Shown here: positions 5,171 through 9,022 of the stretch, one piece after another
Layout of the letters: each line of letters begins with the position of its first letter
Position numbering within the stretch: the first letter of the stretch is position 1
NCBI RefSeq assembly: GCF_900765565.1
Contig: NZ_CAAFRZ010000159.1
Span: forward strand, 1-9,022
DNA: 9,022 nt
Direction: 5' to 3'
Source of the DNA: an uncultured Dialister sp.
GTDB taxonomy: Bacteria; Bacillota; Negativicutes; Veillonellales; Dialisteraceae
Position numbers and translations under genes: made by a program
The notes under the pieces: model-generated
The model's database searches: none
What the model was told of the DNA's origin: nothing
What the model saw: the letters and a program-made list of their open reading frames with translations, nothing else

Positions 5171-6323
5171 AGACATTCCCCAGAAACTGGCGGATATCCG
5201 AAAGGAAGGCCGGTTCCGGGCAGTCCATGACCTCCGCATGGTCACTGCCTCCCGGGGCATTGACCGGTCCGGAAAAGAATATATCGTCTTTAACTCCAAC
5301 GATTACCTGGGCATGACCCATGAAAAAGAAGTGGAAGAGGCCGCCCGCAGTGCCGTGATTTACGGCACCGGTTCCGGAGGCGCCCGGCTCACCAGTGGCG
5401 CGGTCTTCGAGCTTTCGGACCTGGAAAAGGAAATCGCCCGTTTCAAGCACAAGGAGGATGCGGTGATTTTCAATACGGGATACATGACCAACCTCGGCGT
5501 TCTTTATGCATTGGCGGGGCCGGGGGACGTGATCTTTTCCGATGAGCTGAACCACGCCAGCATCGTAGACGGCTGCCGGATTTCCCGGGCCGCCGTCAAA
5601 GTGTATCCCCATTCCCACATGGAAGCCCTGGAAAAGCTGCTGGAAGAGACTCCCTGCGAAAGGCAGCGTTTCATCGTCACCGATGGCGTCTTCAGCATGG
5701 ACGGGGACGTGGCCAACCTGCCGGAACTGGTAAGGCTGAAAGGAAAATACGATGCCTGCCTCATTGTGGATGACGCCCATGCCACCGGGGTCATTGGAGA
5801 CACCGGCCGGGGCACCGCTGAATACTACCACATGGAAGGCATCGACGTGCAGGTGGGAACCCTGTCCAAGTCCCTGGGGGCCGAAGGGGGCTTTGCCGCC
5901 GCCGACAGGACGATTACGGACTACCTCCGGAACTGCTCCCGGCCCTTCATCTTCTCCACCTCCATTTCCGCCGTCACCGGCGCCACGGCCCTGGCAGCGC
6001 TCAGGCTGCTGGAAAGAAATCCGGAAAAATACATGGGCGCCCTCCGCCGGAATACGAAATACATGAAAGAGGGACTCCAAAAAGCGGGGATTTCCTTCCT
6101 CCCCGGAGACACATCCATTATCCCCATCGTCATGGGAAGGGAAGAGGCGGCCATGGAGTACGCCGCCCGCTGTAAGGAACGGGGCATCCTCCTCTCCGCC
6201 ATCCGGCCGCCCTCCGTACCAAAGGGCACCAGCCGCATCCGCCTCACCGTCACCGCCGCCCATACCCAGGAAGAACTGGATCGGGCGCTGGAAGTCATGG
6301 TGTCGGAGATGAAGAGCACCTAA
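5160..6323 (+). CDS. bioF: 8-amino-7-oxononanoate synthase
   Basis: This 387-residue PLP-dependent alpha-oxoamine synthase condenses pimeloyl-CoA with L-alanine to give 7-keto-8-aminopelargonate, CO2 and CoA. It therefore uses the product of the preceding bioW directly. Conserved features in order: FNSNDYLG (44-51), GTGSGGARLTSG (69-80), FNTGYMTNLG (104-113), DELNHASIVDG (128-138), TDGVFSMDGD (174-183), VDDAHATG (203-210) and GTLSKSLGAEGG (233-244) with the PLP-binding lysine K237. RPFIFSTSISA, which ends the core, and RLTVTAAHT near the C-terminus are also typical. Length is normal and no key residue is missing. The ATG lies inside the end of bioW in another frame. Other alpha-oxoamine synthases (Kbl, threonine-related) share the fold, but bioW linkage settles the assignment. 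Confidence 0.96.
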   Translation: MKIKDIPQKLADIRKEGRFRAVHDLRMVTASRGIDRSGKEYIVFNSNDYLGMTHEKEVEEAARSAVIYGTGSGGARLTSGAVFELSDLEKEIARFKHKEDAVIFNTGYMTNLGVLYALAGPGDVIFSDELNHASIVDGCRISRAAVKVYPHSHMEALEKLLEETPCERQRFIVTDGVFSMDGDVANLPELVRLKGKYDACLIVDDAHATGVIGDTGRGTAEYYHMEGIDVQVGTLSKSLGAEGGFAAADRTITDYLRNCSRPFIFSTSISAVTGATALAALRLLERNPEKYMGALRRNTKYMKEGLQKAGISFLPGDTSIIPIVMGREEAAMEYAARCKERGILLSAIRPPSVPKGTSRIRLTVTAAHTQEELDRALEVMVSEMKST

Positions 6324-6346
6324 CAACCGGGCTGAATCCCCGAAAA

Positions 6347-6815
6347 AGTGAGGAGTGGGGAGTGAGGAGTGAGGAGTGAAGGTGCGCCGCGACAGAATAA
6401 TAAGCGGCGCAGAGTATATATGCTTATCCCGCAGCTTCGCCGCTTACTTGCACCCCGCGCAGACGATGATCCTGCATATGACTACTGAGGCTGGGCCATA
6501 CTGACGTATTCTCTACACAGTGAGCGTTTTCCTTTTAGCGACTGGCCGGAGAGTACCACGCAGTGGCACGAGGATTACTATTCCCTATCGCATACTGATG
6601 ACAATACACGCAAGATACGTTCCTCTTAGAGAGGGGGGGCGGCCAAAGACCGGGGATAGATTCGCCTCGCAGATGCGAGTCCTGCAAATCAGGTGATCTC
6701 CCAAAGTCTCCTCAATCCATCTTGCGACTCTGCCACAAAATACAAACTATGCGCCGCTTTATCATTTTGTCGCGGCGCACCACCACTCCTCATTCCTCAC
6801 TCCTAACTCCTAACT
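6347..6815. repeat. Heptad-bounded inverted repeat element B
   Basis: Five 7-base units (6347-6381, AGTGAGG, AGTGGGG and relatives) begin 24 bases after the bioF stop codon. They lead into a GCGCCGC/GCGGCGC hairpin (6384-6410). The right end mirrors this with a hairpin (6751-6778) and five complementary units (6781-6815, CACCACT to CCTAACT). Hairpin loops and flanks at the two ends are also inverted copies with a few differences, giving arms of roughly 65 bases. Element A has the same ends and almost the same length (475 against 469 bases) but an unrelated core. The core (6412-6750) has small stem-loops such as CTCGC/GCGAG near 6670 but no recognisable gene, tRNA or known RNA. The element separates bioF from the membrane-protein gene. 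Confidence 0.82.
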
Positions 6816-6877
6816 ATTCCCCCTTTTTCATTCTGTCATTTCATCACTCTCTTGTTTTTCCCCAAAAGGAGTTTTCC

Positions 6878-7375
6878 ATGGAAAAAACGACCGCCATTTC
6901 GCCGGAGAAGACTTTGGTCCGGGACTGTGTGGAGACCGCCCTTCTGGCCGTGCTCATCGCCGTTTCCGGCACATTCCGCATTCCAGGCATCGTGCCGGGC
7001 ACGGAATTCCAGCTGTCCGCCCCCATTGCCGTAGCCATCTGCGGGGTCTTCGGATTCAAGAAATATATCATCGCCGGTGTGCTGGCTTCCCTCATGGGCC
7101 TGTCCCTGGGCACCTGCACCATCCTGAACGTGGCCATTCAGATGTCCTTCCGCCTGGGGGTCGGCGCCTTCTGGCTCCTTTCGGGATCCAACAGGCTTTT
7201 CTATATTTTCTCCGGCCCAGTGGGTACCGCCCTGGCCCGGGTGGTGATGTACTTCCTCCTGGGCAAGGGGCTCACCCTCATGCTCATCGCTGCCGCCCCG
7301 GGCATGGCTTTCACCGCCGCCACGGCCTGGGCTTTCGGAAAAATCTTCACCCGCTGCCGGGAAGCTGTAAGGTAG
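6878..7375 (+). CDS. Small multispan membrane protein, ECF S-component-like
   Basis: This is a 165-residue, strongly hydrophobic protein with about five or six predicted membrane spans (roughly 17-34, 44-60, 62-80, 84-102, 108-128 and 131-155) and a basic C-terminus. The N-terminal pattern, a charged start, TALLAVLIAVSGTFRIPGIVPG (19-40), then QLSAPIAVAICGVFG (45-59), is like the substrate-binding subunits of energy-coupling-factor vitamin transporters. BioY has a similar opening. The assignment to that class is a resemblance, not a family match. No ATPase or EcfT gene is in the window, as expected for group II ECF systems that share a module. Placement after bioWF suggests biotin or pimelate as candidate substrate. 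The start at 6878 follows AAAAGGAG (6864-6871) by six bases; the frame is open further upstream, but into element B. No promoter is obvious, so it may be read through from bioWF. Confidence 0.82.
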   Translation: MEKTTAISPEKTLVRDCVETALLAVLIAVSGTFRIPGIVPGTEFQLSAPIAVAICGVFGFKKYIIAGVLASLMGLSLGTCTILNVAIQMSFRLGVGAFWLLSGSNRLFYIFSGPVGTALARVVMYFLLGKGLTLMLIAAAPGMAFTAATAWAFGKIFTRCREAVR

Positions 7376-7392
7376 GGGCATCGGCCCCAAAG

Positions 7393-7419
7393 GGTGCATC
7401 CACAGGATGCGCCTTTTTT
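7393..7419 (+). terminator. Intrinsic terminator after the membrane-protein gene
   Basis: GGTGCATCC (7393-7401) pairs with GGATGCGCC (7405-7413) with one G-T wobble and a 3-base loop, followed by six T residues. It begins 18 bases after the stop codon and would end the bio-region transcript. Confidence 0.85.
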
Positions 7420-7440
7420 CGTGGGAAGAAAGCATGCCAG

Positions 7441-7451
7441 TGACTCTATCC
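7441..7451 (+). repeat. Solo copy of the TGACTCTATCC boundary motif
   Basis: An exact copy of the 11-base motif that ends elements C and D; element E has one variant base. Here it occurs without heptads, 13 bases upstream of the merR -35 box. The flanks CCAG before and CGCAAGCATCC after it also match the other copies in part. It could be a scar of a lost element. Confidence 0.5.
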
Positions 7452-7463
7452 GCAAGCATCCCC

Positions 7464-7494
7464 TTGACTTAAAGTGAACTTTACCTATTATAGT
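7464..7494 (+). promoter_or_regulatory. MerR-type promoter with operator dyad in the spacer
   Basis: TTGACT (7464-7469) and TATAGT (7489-7494) are separated by 19 bases, the overlong spacing typical of promoters that MerR proteins activate by DNA distortion. The inverted repeat TAAAGT-GA-ACTTTA (7470-7483) sits within the spacer. The downstream gene is itself a MerR regulator, so autoregulation is likely. Confidence 0.8.
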
Positions 7495-7542
7495 GGATAC
7501 AGAACGATTCACCGGTACAGTTGTATAAAGGAGGAATACCCC

Positions 7543-7986
7543 ATGTCTTACACCATTTCAGAAGCGGCCCGCCGGATGGGCGTGGCCCCTTCCACCCTGC
7601 GATACTATGACAAAGAAGGACTGCTGCCGAACCTGAAGCGAAAAAACGGGCAGCGGGTTTTCGATGAGAACGACTTGCGCCTGCTGACTCTCCTGTCATG
7701 TCTCAAGAATACGGGGATGCCCCTGAAGCAGATCCGTAAATACGTGGACATGGTGCAAAAGGGGGATAAGACCATCCCGGAGCGGTACGAACTGATTAAG
7801 GAGCAGCGCCAGTTCATCCTGGACCAGATGGAACAGCTGAAGTACTACCTGTCGGAGCTGGATTTCAAGGACTGGTTCTACCGCACCGCCATAAAAAAAG
7901 GAACCACCAAAGGCATATCCCTGGAGGACTACGAAAGGGAAACGGGAAATCGGACGCCGGAGATGGATGTATTGGAGAAGGATTGA
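7543..7986 (+). CDS. MerR-family transcriptional regulator
   Basis: This 147-residue DNA-binding regulator has the N-terminal winged helix: YTISEAARRMGVAPSTLRYYDKEGLLPN (3-30), then the wing and second helix pair KNGQRVFDENDLRLL (34-48). A long dimerisation helix follows (about 78-110), then a short C-terminal tail. The pattern CLKNTGMPLKQIRKY (53-67) places a single cysteine (C53) where the aldehyde- and thiol-stress regulators of the AdhR/NmlR group carry theirs. The C-terminal metal-binding cysteines of MerR or CueR are absent. A response to reactive electrophiles or aldehydes is therefore plausible but inferred. The start at 7543 follows GGAGG (7530-7534); an in-frame ATG upstream at 7474 lies between the -35 and -10 boxes and is rejected. 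It probably controls itself and perhaps the gene at 8130. Confidence 0.94.
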   Translation: MSYTISEAARRMGVAPSTLRYYDKEGLLPNLKRKNGQRVFDENDLRLLTLLSCLKNTGMPLKQIRKYVDMVQKGDKTIPERYELIKEQRQFILDQMEQLKYYLSELDFKDWFYRTAIKKGTTKGISLEDYERETGNRTPEMDVLEKD

Positions 7987-8030
7987 ACCTGATGTCAGCA
8001 AAGGTCCCAAATGGTTGGAACGGCTAAAGG

Positions 8031-8068
8031 TGGCCGGTCGGGCCAGCGAAGCGATGCCCCACCGGCCA
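8031..8068 (+). other. Stable GC-rich hairpin between merR and the RibD-like gene
   Basis: TGGCCGGT (8031-8038) pairs perfectly with ACCGGCCA (8061-8068). An inner GGGC/GCCC stem (8040-8043 with 8056-8059) is separated by one mismatch and closed by a 12-base loop. No T run follows, so it is not a normal intrinsic terminator. It could slow or process read-through between the two genes, or be another repeat-type hairpin. Confidence 0.55.
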
Positions 8069-8129
8069 TCCTCAGCGCCATCCATCGACATACCCGTACC
8101 GGTACAATTTACCATAAAGGAGAATACCT

Positions 8130-8918
8130 ATGAATAGACCAAAAATTATCTGCCACATGGAAACGAGCCTGGATGGGAAGATCATGGGGAAATACCTGTG
8201 GCTTCCGGGAAAAGAGGGGGCAGAAGACTCCTTCTACACAGCCCTTGGGCACTATGAATACCAGGCCCAGCTCCTGGGACGCACCACCATTGACGACAAC
8301 TACACGCTTTACCGGAAACCGGAGGTCAATGAAAAAGCCCCTCCGGTGCCGGAGGGGGATTTCCTTGCGGAAGGAGCGAAGCTGGGACAGTACCTCATCG
8401 CCATGGACAGCCATGGCCGGCTGGCCTGGGAAGATCATGTGTCCGACGGGGAAGGGAAAAAGGCCCATGTAGTGGAAATTCTCACAGAATCCACATCAAA
8501 CAGCTACAAAGATTTCCTCCGCCGGAAAGGCATCAGCTACCTCCTCTGCGGGAAGGACCAGGTGGACCTGGCCCTGGCCTGTGAGAAAATCAGAGATCTC
8601 CTTCATGTGGATACCCTGATCCTGGGCGGCGGCGCCGTGCTGAACTGGAGTTTCCTCCAGGCCGGTCTCGTGGATGAAGTGAGCCAGGTCATTGCCCCTG
8701 CCGCCGACGGCAGCAAAGAAACCCAGACCCTCTTCATGGCAAAGAAGGGCCTCTCCGACGACCAGCCCATGCTCTTCACACCGCTGTCCGTGGAAATCAT
8801 GGCGGACGATGCCGTATGGATCCGGTGGAAGGTGGATGGAAAATCGGATATCCACTTCGAAGAAGATCCGGAATTCAGGGCGGTCCAGGAAATGGTGAGA
8901 GAACATAGGGGAGAATAG
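8130..8918 (+). CDS. RibD C-terminal-domain (dihydrofolate reductase-like) protein
   Basis: This 262-residue cytosolic protein has the fold of the RibD reductase domain and dihydrofolate reductase, and is expected to use NAD(P)H. Family marks: KIICHMETSLDGKI near the N-terminus (5-18), LLGRTTID (48-55), and the C-terminal nucleotide-binding strand and loop LILGGGAVLNWSFLQAGLVDEVSQVIAPAADG (163-194). The N-terminal deaminase domain of bifunctional RibD is absent, and no other riboflavin gene is nearby. A stand-alone reductase of unknown substrate is more likely than a riboflavin enzyme. The start at 8130 follows AAAGGAG (8116-8122) by seven bases. It lies 143 bases after the MerR gene with a leader resembling that gene's own, and may be a target of that regulator. 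Its stop codon TAG is part of the first heptad of the repeat that follows. Confidence 0.9.
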   Translation: MNRPKIICHMETSLDGKIMGKYLWLPGKEGAEDSFYTALGHYEYQAQLLGRTTIDDNYTLYRKPEVNEKAPPVPEGDFLAEGAKLGQYLIAMDSHGRLAWEDHVSDGEGKKAHVVEILTESTSNSYKDFLRRKGISYLLCGKDQVDLALACEKIRDLLHVDTLILGGGAVLNWSFLQAGLVDEVSQVIAPAADGSKETQTLFMAKKGLSDDQPMLFTPLSVEIMADDAVWIRWKVDGKSDIHFEEDPEFRAVQEMVREHRGE

Positions 8919-9022
8919 TGGCTAGTGGCTAGATTTAGGGAAGCGCTGATTAATTCGCAGAGTCAGATTTCATAAGGATTTTTATGCACTGCTTCGTCAT
9001 AACTCTCCTTAAATAGCTCGCT
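8917..9022. repeat. Right-edge heptad sequence, incomplete
   Basis: AGTGGCT occurs twice in tandem (8917-8930), followed by AGATTT and AGGGAAGCGCTG. This has the same order as the AGCGGCT, AGCTTTT, AGGAAAGCTG run in element D. The first unit overlaps the stop codon of the preceding gene. GCAGAGTCA (8958-8966) recalls the TAGAGTCA boundary motif. The element continues past the window. The stretch from about 8937 also looks a little like an insertion-sequence end, and nothing coding is seen in it. Confidence 0.45.

Noticed and set aside
5106..6326. Long minus-strand open frame opposite bioF
   Set aside because: bioF is unambiguous; this is an antisense shadow in GC-rich coding DNA.
6412..6750. 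tRNA or known structured RNA in the core of element B
   Set aside because: Small stems such as CTCGC/GCGAG are present, but no cloverleaf, T-loop sequence or known RNA consensus could be found by eye.
8937..9022. Insertion-sequence terminal repeat at the right edge
   Set aside because: AGGGAAGCGCTGATTAA has an IS-end look, but no transposase is visible in the window and the sequence is cut off, so it is not called as an IS.

Overview
The window looks like chromosomal DNA of a moderately GC-rich Firmicute. A member of the Negativicutes (the Megasphaera, Dialister and Acidaminococcus side of the phylum) is a reasonable guess. The support is Firmicute-type ribosome binding sites, a BioW-BioF biotin route, a predicted BirA operator and sigma-A-like promoters. 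The taxonomic guess is inference; no rRNA or other marker gene is present.

Layout. 16-490: a repeat element flanked by inverted arrays of 7-base units. 588-1220 (minus): a small NAD(P)-binding reductase-like protein with its own promoter. 1409-1985 (plus): a strong promoter, a structured leader and a 146-residue protein that looks distantly like the competence regulator ComK. 2003-2257: another inverted heptad element. 2270-2307: a terminator. 2317-3756 (minus): a fatty-acyl-CoA synthetase of the AMP-forming superfamily. 3873-4197: two nested heptad elements. 4257-6323 (plus): a predicted BirA-controlled operator/promoter, then bioW and bioF with an 11-base overlap. 6347-6815: a fourth heptad element, inserted just after bioF. 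6878-7375 (plus): a small membrane protein resembling an ECF-transporter S component, closed by a terminator. 7464-7986: a MerR-family regulator with a classic 19-base-spacer promoter. 8130-8918: a RibD C-terminal/dihydrofolate-reductase-like protein. 8917-9022: the start of one more heptad-type sequence at the right edge.

How the genes fit together. BioW makes pimeloyl-CoA from pimelate, and BioF condenses it with alanine to 7-keto-8-aminopelargonate, so this locus encodes the entry into biotin synthesis. bioA, bioD and bioB are not in the window. The small membrane protein downstream may supply pimelate or biotin, but that is a proposal from context and a weak BioY-like look. The MerR gene and the RibD-like gene have similar leader sequences and may be one unit.

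The most unusual feature is a family of dispersed modules filling almost every long intergenic gap. Each module has about five degenerate 7-base units, usually starting AG, followed by a GC-rich hairpin. Modules occur as inverted pairs around unrelated cores of about 120-475 bases. Many have an outer boundary motif, TGACTCTATCC or its complement. Elements with the same heptad type have nearly identical ends but different interiors. I do not recognise this family by name.
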